Source of the DNA: Prevotella sp.
GTDB taxonomy: Bacteria; Bacteroidota; Bacteroidia; Bacteroidales; Bacteroidaceae
Reading direction: 5' to 3'
DNA: 63,540 nt
NCBI GenBank assembly: GCA_016287755.1
Contig: JAEEWT010000019.1
Location: 1-63,540 of the forward strand
Each line of letters opens with the position of its first letter. Position 1 is the first letter of the stretch. Shown here piece by piece: positions 24,451 through 34,841 of the stretch. The translations under genes and the position numbers were made by a program. The notes beneath the pieces are model-generated. The model saw only the letters and a list, made by a program, of their open reading frames with translations, made no database searches and was not told the origin of the DNA.

Positions 24451-25209
24451 ACTATTCAGCATTTCTATCGCACTATAGGCAGTCACATCAATCTGGGTGG
24501 GCGTAATCGCCACATAGCCATGATTCAGTGCCCAGTTATCAGTATCCTCTGCTTCAGGCTCATCATTGGTGTAGGAACCCACCATCCAGAAATAGTCGTA
24601 CCCACGAGGATGGTGGCACATCACACACTCATTGCCCCAAGTGCCATGAGCCATGCGGCACACCTTCACTCCTTTGAATTCAGGAACCAGCGGGAAGTTC
24701 ACGTTCAGACATACGCCGAGGGGAAGACCTTCCTTCAACACCTTTTGTGTAATGGTTCTGATCAGCGGTCGTAAGGACTCGAAATCGGCCTCATCACGAT
24801 AGTCGCAAAGAGAGAATGCCACACTGGGAATGTATTTCATACAGCCTTCCAAGGTTACTCCCATGGTTCCACTGTAATGGGTATTCACGGATGCATTGTC
24901 ACCATGGTTGATACCACCGATGACCATATCGGGTTTGCGTTCCTGACAGAACTGGTTCAATGCCAGTTTCACGCAGTCTACGGGTGTTCCGTTGCACGAC
25001 CACACCTCCACGCCTTCCCTTTTCCTGCGCAGTTTCAGTCGCAAAGGCGTGGTGGCCGAGAAAGCACAGGAATAACCTGAGCGCGCTGATTCCGGGGCGC
25101 ACACCAGCAAATCGGCTATGTCTTTCAGCATATCCATCAGCTCGTTGATTCCCTTCGAGTGATAGCCATCATCATTCGAAATAAGTATTAACGGTCTATT
25201 ATAATTCAT
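24433..25209 (-). CDS. surE: 5'/3'-nucleotidase SurE
   Basis: SurE is a metal-dependent nucleoside-monophosphate phosphatase. The 258-residue product starts at MNYNRPLILISNDDGYHSKG, where NDD holds the metal ligands; a 40-codon upstream extension is rejected. SGYSCAFSATTPLRL, VIGGINHGDNASVNTHYSGT and the PTQIDVTAY segment near the end are family motifs. The last few residues (WKLQL) come from a repeat run that also gives the stop. It is upstream of lpxB on the same strand. Confidence 0.95.
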   Translation of the reverse strand: MNYNRPLILISNDDGYHSKGINELMDMLKDIADLLVCAPESARSGYSCAFSATTPLRLKLRRKREGVEVWSCNGTPVDCVKLALNQFCQERKPDMVIGGINHGDNASVNTHYSGTMGVTLEGCMKYIPSVAFSLCDYRDEADFESLRPLIRTITQKVLKEGLPLGVCLNVNFPLVPEFKGVKVCRMAHGTWGNECVMCHHPRGYDYFWMVGSYTNDEPEAEDTDNWALNHGYVAITPTQIDVTAYSAIEMLNSWKLQL

Positions 25210-25230
25210 AAAAAAACTTTGTTTAGGCGA

Positions 25231-25238
25231 CAAAATTA
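25231..25238 (-). promoter_or_regulatory. -7 box of the surE-lpxB promoter
   Basis: TAATTTTG on the minus strand lies 21 nt before the surE start. Confidence 0.5.
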
Positions 25239-25280
25239 CGAAAAAAGGTTGGAAAATACCCGTTTCTCGCATAAAATATG

Positions 25281-25288
25281 TAACTTTG
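25281..25288 (+). promoter_or_regulatory. -7 box of the parA operon promoter
   Basis: TAACTTTG is followed by C. The leader is about 60 nt. It is divergent from the surE promoter. Confidence 0.65.
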
Positions 25289-25351
25289 CACAGAATTTTG
25301 TTTGTCAGAACACCTCTTATGAGGTGCATACGACGTAAACATCACGAAGAA

Positions 25352-26137
25352 ATGGGAAAGATTATAGCTTTAGCCAACCAAAAAGGAGGCGTAGGAAAGA
25401 CCACCACGACCATCAACCTGGCCGCATCGTTGGCCACGTTGGAGAAGAATGTGCTGGTTATTGACGCAGACCCTCAGGCCAACGCTTCCAGTGGTCTTGG
25501 CGTAAATATCAAAGATATCGACTGCTCTCTTTACGAATGCATCATCGATCATGCCGATGTGCGAGATGCCATGTACACCACAGACATCGAAGGACTCGAC
25601 ATCATCCCCAGTCATATCGACCTGGTTGGTGCTGAGATAGAGATGCTGAATGTGGAACATCGTGAACAGGTGATCAAGAACCTGTTGGAACCGATCAAGG
25701 ACGAATACGACTTCATCCTCATCGACTGCTCTCCGTCGCTGGGCTTGATTACTGTGAATGCGCTGACAGCAGCCGATTCGGTCATCATCCCCGTACAGTG
25801 TGAGTACTTCGCTCTGGAAGGAATCAGTAAGCTGCTGAACACCATCAAGATCATTAAGAGTAAGCTGAACCCCAAGCTGGAGATTGAAGGATTCCTGCTG
25901 ACCATGTATGACAGTCGTCTCCGTCTGGCCAACCAGATTTACGACGAGGTGAAACGCCACTTCCAGGAACTGGTCTTCAAGACCGTTATCCAGCGAAACG
26001 TGAAGTTGTCGGAGAGTCCAAGTCATGGCTTGCCCGTTATTCTCTACGACGCAGATTCCACGGGAGCAAAGAACCACCTGTCGTTGGCCAAGGAGATTAT
26101 CAACAAGAACAAACCGAAAGGTAAGAAGAGAGGATAG
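25352..26137 (+). CDS. parA: Chromosome partitioning ATPase ParA/Soj
   Basis: ParA is a deviant-Walker ATPase that positions chromosome origins together with ParB. The 261-residue product starts at MGKIIALANQKGGVGKTTTT; KGGVGKTT (11-18) is the deviant Walker A. VLVIDADPQANASSGL and the FILIDCSPSLG Walker B follow. The N-terminal extension of 22 codons runs through the promoter and is rejected. parB lies 32 bp downstream. Confidence 0.96.
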   Translation: MGKIIALANQKGGVGKTTTTINLAASLATLEKNVLVIDADPQANASSGLGVNIKDIDCSLYECIIDHADVRDAMYTTDIEGLDIIPSHIDLVGAEIEMLNVEHREQVIKNLLEPIKDEYDFILIDCSPSLGLITVNALTAADSVIIPVQCEYFALEGISKLLNTIKIIKSKLNPKLEIEGFLLTMYDSRLRLANQIYDEVKRHFQELVFKTVIQRNVKLSESPSHGLPVILYDADSTGAKNHLSLAKEIINKNKPKGKKRG

Positions 26138-26169
26138 AAGATTAGAGAACGTTTTATAGTTCAAAGAAA

Positions 26170-27060
26170 ATGGCAGTAAGAAAGAAATACAGTGCACTGG
26201 GGCGTGGTCTTGATGCCCTCATCTCAACAGAAGATGTGAAGACACAAGGCTCCTCCACCATCAACGAGATACCCATCGAACAGATCGAGGCTAACCCCAA
26301 CCAGCCACGACGTGAGTTTGAAGAGACCGCGCTGAATGAGCTGGCACAAAGCATCAGCGAGATCGGTATCGTGGTTCCCATCACCTTACGACAGATGGGA
26401 GAGCATAAATACCAGATCATTGCCGGTGAACGCAGATGGCGTGCCTCGCAGATTGCCGGTCTTACCTCCCTACCCGCCTATATCCGTACCATTAAGGACG
26501 AGGAGGTGATGGAGATGGCGCTGGTTGAGAATATCCAGCGTGAGGACCTGAACGATATCGAGATCGCCCTGGCTTATGAACATCTGCTGGAAACCAGCGG
26601 TATGACACAGGAGAAGATGTCGAAGCGTGTGGGAAAGAGTCGCACGGCTGTGACCAACTACCTGCGTTTGCTGAAACTCCCAGCACAGGTACAGATGGCT
26701 TTGCAGAACAAGACCATCAGCATGGGACATGCCCGTGCCCTGCTCTCTCTGGAGAGTCCTGCTCAACAGATCAGGTTGTTCAAGGAAATCCAGAAGAACG
26801 GTTATTCCGTTCGTCAGGTAGAGGAACTGGTGAAGACTGCCAAGGATCACGACGAGGCTTCCTCTTCAAAGAAAGGCAATGCCGGGAAGAAAAGTCTGCC
26901 GGCAGAGTTCAACGTTCTGCAGAAACGGTTATCCGACTTCTTCAACACGAAGGTGGTGATGAGCTGCTCGGCAAAAGGAAGGGGAAAGATCAGCATTCCC
27001 TTCAGTAGTGAAGAGGAGTTGGAACGTATCATCAACATGTTTGACAAGTTGAAAGAGTGA
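26170..27060 (+). CDS. parB: Chromosome partitioning protein ParB
   Basis: ParB is a CTP-dependent clamp that loads at parS sites. The 296-residue protein has the N-terminal domain with NPNQPRREFEE and the GERRWRAS motif (AGERRWRASQIAGL), a helix-turn-helix region (GMTQEKMSKRVGKSRTAVTNYLRLLKLP), GHARALLSL, and a C-terminal dimerisation helix. No complete 16-nt parS palindrome was found in the window. Its stop overlaps the GTG start of the next gene. Confidence 0.96.
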   Translation: MAVRKKYSALGRGLDALISTEDVKTQGSSTINEIPIEQIEANPNQPRREFEETALNELAQSISEIGIVVPITLRQMGEHKYQIIAGERRWRASQIAGLTSLPAYIRTIKDEEVMEMALVENIQREDLNDIEIALAYEHLLETSGMTQEKMSKRVGKSRTAVTNYLRLLKLPAQVQMALQNKTISMGHARALLSLESPAQQIRLFKEIQKNGYSVRQVEELVKTAKDHDEASSSKKGNAGKKSLPAEFNVLQKRLSDFFNTKVVMSCSAKGRGKISIPFSSEEELERIINMFDKLKE

Positions 27061-27779
27061 GTATCATCAATACGATATACAAGAAATGGCTGGTTGTCAT
27101 CTCATTGATCGTCATGTGCGTTCCTTGTGGTGCCGCAACAGGATTGCTGACAGACAGTGTGGAGGTTGACTCTACTGCGGAGATCCTGAAACAAGACTCC
27201 GCCATGATCAGCGAGATGATCATGAAGGACAGCAAGCAGAAAGTGAAACGCGACTGGAGTACATGGCGCCCGTCACCCAAACGGGCCATGTGGCTGGCTA
27301 TTGTCGTTCCGGGTGCCGGACAGATCTATAACAGAAAGTACTGGAAGCTGCCCATCTTCTACGGAGGATTCCTCGGATGCTACTATGCCATGCGCTGGAA
27401 CAACATGATGTATCGCGATTATTCGCAGGGGTATATCGACCTGAACGACGGGAACTTGGAGACGCAGAGCTACAACCAGTTCATGCACCTGGGAATGACC
27501 ATCGACGAGTCTAAGCCGACCGATGTACAGCGGTTCTCTACGAAGTTCAAGAAGCGTAAGGACTACTACCGCCGATACCGCGATATGAGCGCCTTCATCC
27601 TGATTGGTGTCTATGCACTGTCAGTGATTGATGCCTATGTGGATGCTTCGCTGTCGGAGTTCGACATCTCTGAGGATCTGAGCATGAAAGTGTCGCCGAC
27701 ACTGATGCAAAACGGGGGCTATACGTTCAATCCCGTGAGGACCACCTCGCTGGGTGTTCACTGCTCTCTCACATTCTAA
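27057..27779 (+). CDS. DUF5683 membrane protein
   Basis: This 240-residue protein has an N-terminal signal or anchor (WLVVISLIVMCVPCGAA) and the conserved DUF5683 block SPKRAMWLAIVVPGAGQIYNRKYWKLPIFYGG, then a further hydrophobic segment AFILIGVYALSVIDAYVDA. It begins with GTG inside the parB stop (GTGA), so translation is coupled to parB. The family has no assigned function. The order parA-parB-DUF5683-mltD-relA is common in Bacteroidales, which suggests an envelope or cell-cycle role by association only. Confidence 0.85.
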   Translation: MSIINTIYKKWLVVISLIVMCVPCGAATGLLTDSVEVDSTAEILKQDSAMISEMIMKDSKQKVKRDWSTWRPSPKRAMWLAIVVPGAGQIYNRKYWKLPIFYGGFLGCYYAMRWNNMMYRDYSQGYIDLNDGNLETQSYNQFMHLGMTIDESKPTDVQRFSTKFKKRKDYYRRYRDMSAFILIGVYALSVIDAYVDASLSEFDISEDLSMKVSPTLMQNGGYTFNPVRTTSLGVHCSLTF

Positions 27780-27816
27780 CCATTATTCAACCTATTAAAA
27801 CCCATATCATTCAAGA

Positions 27817-29190
27817 ATGAAGAAAAAAATATTTATAGCTATAGCCGCGATGTTCTTAGGAGGACCATGCACCATGATGGCCCAGATTGAAGGAGATGAG
27901 ATCACCGTGACAACAAAAGAAGGTGAAGCGGATGTCATTGAAGTACCGGAAGGTATGCTACTCGAGATTGACAGTCTGCTGAACCAATACAATTCCAAAA
28001 CTTATCTGCAAGACAATGACTGCCACTATAGTGACGTCAACCCGGAATTTTCCGTGGAGACATACATCGAGCGACTGCAACGCATTCCCTCGGTGATGGA
28101 GATGCCATATAATGATGTGGTGAGGAAGTTTATCGACCGCTATGCGGTACGATTGCGGGCATCTGTGAGCTACATGCTCGGTGCGGCGAATTTCTACATG
28201 CCGATCTTCGAAGAGGCACTGGAGATGTATAACCTGCCCTTGGAGCTGAAATACCTGCCCGTCATTGAGTCAGCACTTAGTCCTACTGCCACCTCTCGTG
28301 TTGGTGCTGCCGGTTTGTGGCAGTTCATGCTTGCTACCGGTAAGCAGTATGGCTTGGAGGTGAACTCTTTGGTGGACGAGCGCCGCGATCCCATCAAATC
28401 GACCTATGCTGCAGCCCGCTATCTACGCGACCTCTATAAAATCTACGACGACTGGAACTTGGTGATTGCGGCCTATAATTACGGTCCGCAGAACATCAAC
28501 AAGGCCATTCACCGTGCCGGAGGTGTGAAGGACTACTGGGCTATCTATAAGTATTTGCCCCGTGAGACACAAGGATATGTACCGGCATTCATTGCCGCTA
28601 ACTATATCATGACCTATTACTGCGAGCATAACATCTGTCCGATGCGTACGCAGATTCCTGCTAAATCCGACACAATTGTTGTCAACAGGGATGTGCACTT
28701 CAAGCAGATTGCCGCTGTAACGGGTATTAGGATTGAAGAGCTTCGCTCCCTGAACCCGCAGTACCGCCGCGATATTGTCAATGGCAGTACCCAGCCTTCG
28801 GTGATTCGACTGCCGCAGACTTATGTCAACGCGTTCCTTGATCATGAGGATTCCATCTACAACTATGAGGCAGCTACCCTGCTGACCAAGCGCACAGTGG
28901 TGGAAGTGACTGCCGATGATGTGAAGGAAGACGTGGTGGCAAGAAGTCAGACGGTGGCACCCAGAACCAGTCAGGCTACCCGTGGCAGGACAAGAGCCGT
29001 TTCCCAGAGTCGTAACCGCAGGGGCGGAAAGGCTTCCTCAAGGGGAAGAAGTCAGAGTGTAACGGTGAAATCCGGACAGACCCTCTCACAGATTGCCAAG
29101 AAGAACAACACTACTGTTGAAAAGCTGAAGCGATTGAACGGCATCAAAGGAAACAACATCCGTGCAGGAAAGAAGCTCAAGGTGAAATAA
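27817..29190 (+). CDS. Membrane-bound lytic murein transglycosylase with LysM domain (MltD-like)
   Basis: This 457-residue periplasmic enzyme cleaves peptidoglycan glycan strands. It has a signal peptide at 1-22, and an SLT domain with catalytic Glu in LKYLPVIESALSPTATS, then VGAAGLWQFM and VIAAYNYGPQNINKAI. A degenerate LysM lies after the SLT domain (FKQIAAVTGIRIEELRSLNP). A basic Arg/Ser-rich linker follows, and a clear C-terminal LysM (SGQTLSQIAKKNNTTVEKL) ends the protein. It lies in the parA operon. Confidence 0.93.
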   Translation: MKKKIFIAIAAMFLGGPCTMMAQIEGDEITVTTKEGEADVIEVPEGMLLEIDSLLNQYNSKTYLQDNDCHYSDVNPEFSVETYIERLQRIPSVMEMPYNDVVRKFIDRYAVRLRASVSYMLGAANFYMPIFEEALEMYNLPLELKYLPVIESALSPTATSRVGAAGLWQFMLATGKQYGLEVNSLVDERRDPIKSTYAAARYLRDLYKIYDDWNLVIAAYNYGPQNINKAIHRAGGVKDYWAIYKYLPRETQGYVPAFIAANYIMTYYCEHNICPMRTQIPAKSDTIVVNRDVHFKQIAAVTGIRIEELRSLNPQYRRDIVNGSTQPSVIRLPQTYVNAFLDHEDSIYNYEAATLLTKRTVVEVTADDVKEDVVARSQTVAPRTSQATRGRTRAVSQSRNRRGGKASSRGRSQSVTVKSGQTLSQIAKKNNTTVEKLKRLNGIKGNNIRAGKKLKVK

Positions 29191-29217
29191 TAACATACAC
29201 CTTAAAAATATAGGGAC

Positions 29218-31500
29218 ATGGAAGAGCACATCAACAAAGAAACCGCGAAGGAATTGTCGGAAGAACAAATGGTGGATGAAGCGTTCCAGCACCTGCTGGA
29301 CAGTTACCGTACTTCACGACATCGAAAGAAGGTTGATATCATCACGAAAGCCTTCAACTTCGCCCGACAGGCGCATAAAGGCGTCCGCCGTCTTTCTGGT
29401 GAGCCTTATATCATGCATCCTATTGCCGTGGCACAGATTGCATGTTCCGAAATAGGACTCGGTTCCACCAGTATCTGCTCTGCCTTGCTTCATGATGTGG
29501 TGGAAGATACCGACTACACCGTTGAGGATATTGAGAATATCTTCGGTAAGAAGATTGCACAGATTGTTGACGGTCTGACCAAGATCAGCGGTGGTATCTT
29601 CGGTGAACAGGCTTCTGCCCAGGCAGAGAACTTCAAGAAGCTGCTGCTCACGATGAGTGACGATATCCGCGTGATCCTTATTAAGATATGCGACCGTCTT
29701 CATAACATGCGCACCCTTGACAGTCAGCCTGCCAACAAACAGTATAAGATTGCCGGTGAAACGCTCTATATCTATGCCCCGTTGGCCAACCGACTGGGAT
29801 TGAACAAGGTGAAGACCGAACTGGAGAACCTGAGTTTCAAGTTCGAGCATCCTGAAGAATACAATGCCATTACGCAGAAACTGACCAGAACACAGGAGTC
29901 GCGTGACGAGTTGTTCGACAAGTTCACGGAGCCTATCCGACAGGCGCTCGACGACATGGGCGTGAAATATGAGATCAAAGCCCGCGTGAAGAGTCCTTAT
30001 TCCATTTGGAATAAGATGCAGAACAAACACATCACCTTCGACGAAATCTATGATATCCTTGCTGTACGCATCATCTTCACTCCGAACAAACGAGAGGAGG
30101 AGATCAATGAGTGCTTCAATATCTATGTGGCCATCAGTAAGATATACAAGAGTCATCCCGACCGCTTGCGCGACTGGCTGAGTCATCCGAAGGCCAACGG
30201 CTATCAGGCCCTGCATGTCACACTGATGTCCCGGCAAGGTAGCTGGATTGAAGTACAGATCCGCTCCGACCGCATGGACGAGATTGCCGAGCAGGGCTTC
30301 GCTGCCCACTGGAAATACAAAGACGGTGTGGAGGAGGAATACACCGAAGACGAGGGTGAGCTGAACGACTGGCTACGCACCATCAAGGAGATTCTCGACG
30401 ATCCGCAGCCTGATGCCATGGACTTCCTCGATGCCATCAAGCTGAACCTGTTCGCTTCGGAGATCTTCGTGTTCACGCCCAAAGGCGAGATCAAGACCAT
30501 GCCCGCAGGGTGTACAGCACTCGACTTCGCCTTCCAGATACATACCTTCTTGGGCAGTCATTGTATCGGTGCGAAGGTGAACCACAAGCTTGTACCACTG
30601 AGTCATAAGCTGCAGAGCGGCGATCAGGTGGAGATCCTGACCAGTAACTCACAGCATGTACAGCCTTCTTGGGTGAACTTCGTGAGTACAGCGAAGGCGA
30701 AAGGAAAGATCCAGGCTATCTTACGACGAGACAACCGGGAGATCCAGAAGAAGGGTGAGCAGATGCTGGAGGAGTTCCTCAAGCGCCACGACATGGAAGT
30801 GACCACCTCGGTGCTCGACAAGTTATGTGAGTTCCATGACATCAGGAAGCCTGAGAACCTGCTCATGGCCATCGGTAAGAAGAACATCATCCTGAGCGAG
30901 AAGGATATCGACGAGCTGCACGGTAAGAAGAATGCCAATGAAGGAAAAGGATGGCGGCGCTATATCCCCTTCATCGGAAAAGAAAAGGCCAAGGCTTCCG
31001 CGGAACTTATTCAGAGCCAGGACTATTTCGTCGTACCCAAGGACTTCAACCGCAAGAAACCTGTCTATATCACAGAGAACAACATCACGCAGTTTGTCTT
31101 CCCCACCTGCTGTCATCCTATTCCTGGTGATGACGCACTGGGATTCATCGACGGTAAGAACCGCATAGAGATCCACAAGCGAAACTGTCCTGTTGCCAAC
31201 AAACTGAAATCCAGTTATGGCAACCGTATCCTCGACGTGAAATGGGACATGCACAAACAGCTTTACTTCACAGCCACTGTCCAGATGCGCGGTATCGACC
31301 GCATCGGACTGTTGAATGAAGTAACACAGATTATCTCCCGTCAGCTGAACGTGAACATCCATAAGATCACGATTAGCTGCGAAGACGATATCTTCGAAGG
31401 GGAAATTGAACTACGCGTTCACGACCGCGATGATGTAAAGGTTATCATCGACGAACTGAAATCCGTGAGCGGACTACAGGAGATTCAGCAGATTATCTAA
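29218..31500 (+). CDS. Bifunctional (p)ppGpp synthetase/hydrolase (RelA/SpoT family)
   Basis: This 760-residue RSH enzyme controls the stringent response. The HD hydrolase domain is intact (YIMHPIAVAQIACSEIG, LLHDVVEDTDYT), so hydrolysis is expected. The synthetase domain has RVKSPYSIWNKM, GYQALHVTL and EVQIR. A TGS domain begins VFTPKGEIKTMPAG, a zinc-finger/CC region has CCHPIPGDDALGF, and an ACT domain ends the protein. It is the last gene of the parA-led run and converges on merR with only 21 bp between stops. Confidence 0.96.
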   Translation: MEEHINKETAKELSEEQMVDEAFQHLLDSYRTSRHRKKVDIITKAFNFARQAHKGVRRLSGEPYIMHPIAVAQIACSEIGLGSTSICSALLHDVVEDTDYTVEDIENIFGKKIAQIVDGLTKISGGIFGEQASAQAENFKKLLLTMSDDIRVILIKICDRLHNMRTLDSQPANKQYKIAGETLYIYAPLANRLGLNKVKTELENLSFKFEHPEEYNAITQKLTRTQESRDELFDKFTEPIRQALDDMGVKYEIKARVKSPYSIWNKMQNKHITFDEIYDILAVRIIFTPNKREEEINECFNIYVAISKIYKSHPDRLRDWLSHPKANGYQALHVTLMSRQGSWIEVQIRSDRMDEIAEQGFAAHWKYKDGVEEEYTEDEGELNDWLRTIKEILDDPQPDAMDFLDAIKLNLFASEIFVFTPKGEIKTMPAGCTALDFAFQIHTFLGSHCIGAKVNHKLVPLSHKLQSGDQVEILTSNSQHVQPSWVNFVSTAKAKGKIQAILRRDNREIQKKGEQMLEEFLKRHDMEVTTSVLDKLCEFHDIRKPENLLMAIGKKNIILSEKDIDELHGKKNANEGKGWRRYIPFIGKEKAKASAELIQSQDYFVVPKDFNRKKPVYITENNITQFVFPTCCHPIPGDDALGFIDGKNRIEIHKRNCPVANKLKSSYGNRILDVKWDMHKQLYFTATVQMRGIDRIGLLNEVTQIISRQLNVNIHKITISCEDDIFEGEIELRVHDRDDVKVIIDELKSVSGLQEIQQII

Positions 31501-31521
31501 TATAATTAGAGGTAGAGGTGA

Positions 31522-31869
31522 TTACGTCAGATAATCCAGTTGCTTCTTCAAAGCTTTCAAGTCATCACGCACCTTCATCAGACTCTCCATGACACGGGTG
31601 TTGTTATCAACACCTTGCTTATTCTCACGTAGCATCTTGCGGGCAGCTGCCAACTTGAAGCCACGCACCTTCACAAGATTATACACCGCCTTGATGTTCT
31701 CAACATCCTTGTCGGTATATTGACGGATGTTGTTACCGGTTGTCTTGGGCCGGATCAAAGGAATCTCCTTCTCCCAGAAACGAAGGTTACTTTCAGAAAC
31801 ACCCACGATTTCCGCCACCTCTTTGATGGAGTAATACAATTTCAGGTTCTTGTCTGTATTCAGTGCCAT
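31522..31869 (-). CDS. MerR-family transcriptional regulator
   Basis: This 115-residue protein has a winged [45 protein letters not shown], followed by a helical dimerisation region ending in a short coiled coil. Lack of extra C-terminal cysteines argues against a metal sensor. The start [10 protein letters not shown] is used because the upstream 15 codons overlap the promoter. It is divergent from alaS, but their promoters are separate; a target is not evident. Confidence 0.9.
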   Translation of the reverse strand: MALNTDKNLKLYYSIKEVAEIVGVSESNLRFWEKEIPLIRPKTTGNNIRQYTDKDVENIKAVYNLVKVRGFKLAAARKMLRENKQGVDNNTRVMESLMKVRDDLKALKKQLDYLT

Positions 31870-31894
31870 AACGTCCGTAATGATTTGATTGCCG

Positions 31895-31902
31895 CAAAGA
31901 TA
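31895..31902 (-). promoter_or_regulatory. -7 box of the merR promoter
   Basis: TATCTTTG on the minus strand lies 25 nt upstream of the start codon. Confidence 0.65.
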
Positions 31903-31951
31903 CAACATTTTCAACTAAAATGCAAGTGTTTTTCGTATTTAATTTGTAGCT

Positions 31952-32041
31952 TTCGCTTTGCCGAAGGTACTTTCGCTCGAAAAAGCAAAAGAAAAGCACT
32001 CTTTCCTTTTGCTTTTTGCTCGCTTATTTGTACCTTTGCAC
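31952..32041 (+). promoter_or_regulatory. Hairpin-promoter module upstream of alaS
   Basis: The module GCCGAAGGTACTTTCGCTCG leads into arms AAAAAGCAAAAG/CTTTTGCTTTTT, then CTCGCTTATTTG and the -7 box TACCTTTG (32031-32038). TTTTG in the hairpin 3' arm sits 19 nt upstream of the -7 box and can serve as the -33 element. Confidence 0.8.
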
Positions 32042-32064
32042 ACAAATTTGAAATAAGAACAAAT

Positions 32065-34689
32065 ATGATGACAGCCAATGAGATTCGCGACTCGTTCAAG
32101 AAGTTCTTCGAGTCGAAAGCACATGCCATCGTGCCCTCTGCACCGATGGTGATCAAAGACGACCCTACCCTGATGTTCACCAATGCCGGTATGAACCAGT
32201 GGAAAGATATTATCTTAGGTACACGCGACCCGGAACCACGTCGTAGAGCCGACTCCCAGAAATGTCTCCGCGTTAGCGGTAAGCACAACGACCTGGAAGA
32301 GGTGGGTCACGACACCTACCACCACACCATGTTCGAGATGCTTGGCAACTGGAGCTTCGGTGACTATTTCAAGGAGGGTGCCATCGATATGGCATGGGAA
32401 TACTTGGTTGATGTGCTGAAACTCAATCCGGAAGATCTGTATGTAACCGTATTTGAAGGTGACAAGGCAGAGAACCTGGAGCGTGATGACGAGGCTGCCG
32501 GTTACTGGCTGAAGCATGTGCCAGCCGACCATATCATCAACGGTAACAAGCACGATAACTTCTGGGAGATGGGTGACACGGGTCCTTGCGGTCCTTGTTC
32601 AGAAATCCATCTCGACAGTCGTACACCTGAAGAAAAGGCCAAGGTGCCCGGTCGTGAGCTGGTAAACCAGGACGATCCGCAGGTGATCGAGATCTGGAAC
32701 CTGGTGTTCATGCAGTTCAACCGCAAGGCCGACGGTTCATTGGAGAAGCTCTCCATGAACGTGATCGATACCGGTATGGGCTTCGAACGACTGGTGCGCG
32801 CCATCCAGGGCAAGCACTCTAACTACGATACCGATGTGTTCCAGCCGATGATCAAAGAGATTGAACGTCTCTCTGGTCTGCAGTATACCGGAGCACAGAC
32901 TGATACAGATGTGGCCATGCGTGTGATTGCCGACCATATCCGTGCCGTGAGCTTCTCCATTGCCGACGGTCAGCTGCCCGGTAATGCCAAGGCAGGCTAC
33001 GTTATCCGTCGTATTCTGCGCCGTGCCGTTCGCTATGCCTATACCTTCCTCGACCAGAAGGATGCGTTCCTGTTCAAGCTCGTTCCCACACTGGTACATG
33101 AGATGGGCGAGGCCTATTCGGAGTTGAAGGCTCAGCAACAGCTGATCACCCGTGTCATCAAGGAAGAGGAAGACTCCTTCTTGCGTACCCTCGACCGTGG
33201 TATCAACCTGTTGAATGGGGCCATGGATGAACTGAAGGCACATCAACAGACTGTCCTCAGCGGCTCTGATGCCTTCCGTTTGTTCGACACCTATGGTTTC
33301 CCGCTCGACCTTACCGAACTGATTTGTCGTGAGAACGGTCTTACCGTAGATGAGGAGCAGTTCAATGTGGAGATGCAGAAACAGAAAGAACGTGCCCGTA
33401 ATGCCGCTCAGGTGGAGAATGGCGACTGGATTGAGCTGAAGCAAGGTGAGCAGCAGTTCGTGGGTTACGACTATAACGAATATGAATGTCATATCCTGCG
33501 TTACCGTCAGGTAACGCAGAAGAAGAACACCTACTATGAATTGGTACTCGACAACACCCCGTTCTATGGCGAGATGGGTGGTCAGGTAGGTGATCAGGGT
33601 GTGCTCGTTAGTGAGCATGAGACCGTAGAGATTATCGACACCAAACGCGAGAACAACCAGAGTATTCATATTGTCAAGAAGCTGCCCGAACATCCTGAGG
33701 CCGACTTCATGGCATGTGTTGATACAGACAAACGCGAGGCTTGTGCCGCTAACCATACTGCAACCCACCTGCTCGACTATGCCTTGAAGCAGGTTCTGGG
33801 CGATCATGTAGAGCAGAAGGGTTCGTTTGTCTCTCCTGATACGCTGCGTTTCGACTTCTCCCATTTCCAGAAGGTTACCGACGAGGAGATCCGTGAGGTG
33901 GAACGATTGGTGAACGACATGATCCGTCAGGACATCTGTCTGGAGGAATTCCGTGAAACACCTATAGAGGAAGCCAAGAAGTTAGGCGCTATCGCCCTGT
34001 TCGGTGAGAAATATGGCGATAAGGTACGAGTAGTGAAATTCGGTCCGAGTGTGGAGTTCTGCGGTGGTATCCATGCCCACAGCACGGGTCATATAGGTAT
34101 GTTCAAGATTGTCAGCGAAGCCAGTGTGGCAGCAGGCATCCGTCGTATCGAAGCCAAGACAGGTAAGGAATGTGAGGAACTGCTGTACAATCTGGAAGAT
34201 GCCATCAAGGCCATCAGGTCGCTGTTCAATAATTCCAAGGATCTGCAAGGCGCCATTGAGAAATACATCAATGAGCACGATGCGATGAAGAAGCAGATGG
34301 AGCAGTTCCATGCAGAGGCCGTTGAGCACATGAAAGAGAATATGCTCTCAAAGGGTCGCGAGATCAATGGTGTGAAAGTGTTCTCAGCCGTACTCCCCAT
34401 CAAACCGGAAGCTGCCAAGGATCTGGTATTCAAGATTCGTGCTGCAGAGCCGGAGCATTCACTCTGCGTAGTAGGATCAGTCTTCGACAACCGTCCTATG
34501 CTGAATGTCAGCATCAGTGACGACCTGGTGAAAGACCATGGTTTCAATGCAGGACAACTGGTTCGTGAAGCTGCCAAGCTGATGCAAGGCGGCGGTGGCG
34601 GTCAGCCTCACTTCGCCTCAGCAGGTGGAAAGAATCCTGACGGCATCAGTGCTGCAGTTGATAAAGTGATTGAGTTGGCGGGAGTATAA
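32065..34689 (+). CDS. alaS: Alanine--tRNA ligase
   Basis: AlaRS charges tRNA-Ala and edits mischarged Ser and Gly. The 874-residue protein starts [15 protein letters not shown] (the second Met is equally possible). The class II catalytic core has [17 protein letters not shown] and [15 protein letters not shown]. The editing domain has HTATH (H564, H568) and C666/H670 in [10 protein letters not shown]. The C-Ala domain carries [14 protein letters not shown] at the end. A GCAAGAA repeat begins immediately after the stop codon. Confidence 0.97.
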   Translation: MMTANEIRDSFKKFFESKAHAIVPSAPMVIKDDPTLMFTNAGMNQWKDIILGTRDPEPRRRADSQKCLRVSGKHNDLEEVGHDTYHHTMFEMLGNWSFGDYFKEGAIDMAWEYLVDVLKLNPEDLYVTVFEGDKAENLERDDEAAGYWLKHVPADHIINGNKHDNFWEMGDTGPCGPCSEIHLDSRTPEEKAKVPGRELVNQDDPQVIEIWNLVFMQFNRKADGSLEKLSMNVIDTGMGFERLVRAIQGKHSNYDTDVFQPMIKEIERLSGLQYTGAQTDTDVAMRVIADHIRAVSFSIADGQLPGNAKAGYVIRRILRRAVRYAYTFLDQKDAFLFKLVPTLVHEMGEAYSELKAQQQLITRVIKEEEDSFLRTLDRGINLLNGAMDELKAHQQTVLSGSDAFRLFDTYGFPLDLTELICRENGLTVDEEQFNVEMQKQKERARNAAQVENGDWIELKQGEQQFVGYDYNEYECHILRYRQVTQKKNTYYELVLDNTPFYGEMGGQVGDQGVLVSEHETVEIIDTKRENNQSIHIVKKLPEHPEADFMACVDTDKREACAANHTATHLLDYALKQVLGDHVEQKGSFVSPDTLRFDFSHFQKVTDEEIREVERLVNDMIRQDICLEEFRETPIEEAKKLGAIALFGEKYGDKVRVVKFGPSVEFCGGIHAHSTGHIGMFKIVSEASVAAGIRRIEAKTGKECEELLYNLEDAIKAIRSLFNNSKDLQGAIEKYINEHDAMKKQMEQFHAEAVEHMKENMLSKGREINGVKVFSAVLPIKPEAAKDLVFKIRAAEPEHSLCVVGSVFDNRPMLNVSISDDLVKDHGFNAGQLVREAAKLMQGGGGGQPHFASAGGKNPDGISAAVDKVIELAGV

Positions 34690-34838
34690 GCAAGAAGCAA
34701 GAGGATAGCTTAGAGAAGCAAGAAGCAGGAAGCAAGAAGCAAGAGAATACTACTGAGGTTTAGGCTCTATATCATAGTGCATTTCTCTTGCTTCTTGCTT
34801 CCTGCTTCTTGCTTCTTATTCCCTGCTTCTTGCTTCCT
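34690..34838. repeat. GCAAGAA heptamer palindrome with conserved core between alaS and recA
   Basis: Long GCAAGAA/GCAGGAA arms flank a loop of about 40 nt. On the minus strand the loop reads ATGCACTATGATATAGAGCC, then AAACCTCAGTAGTATT, matching the element at 4419. It occupies the whole space between the convergent stops of alaS and recA and may act as a two-way transcript end. Confidence 0.9.
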
Positions 34839-34841
34839 TTT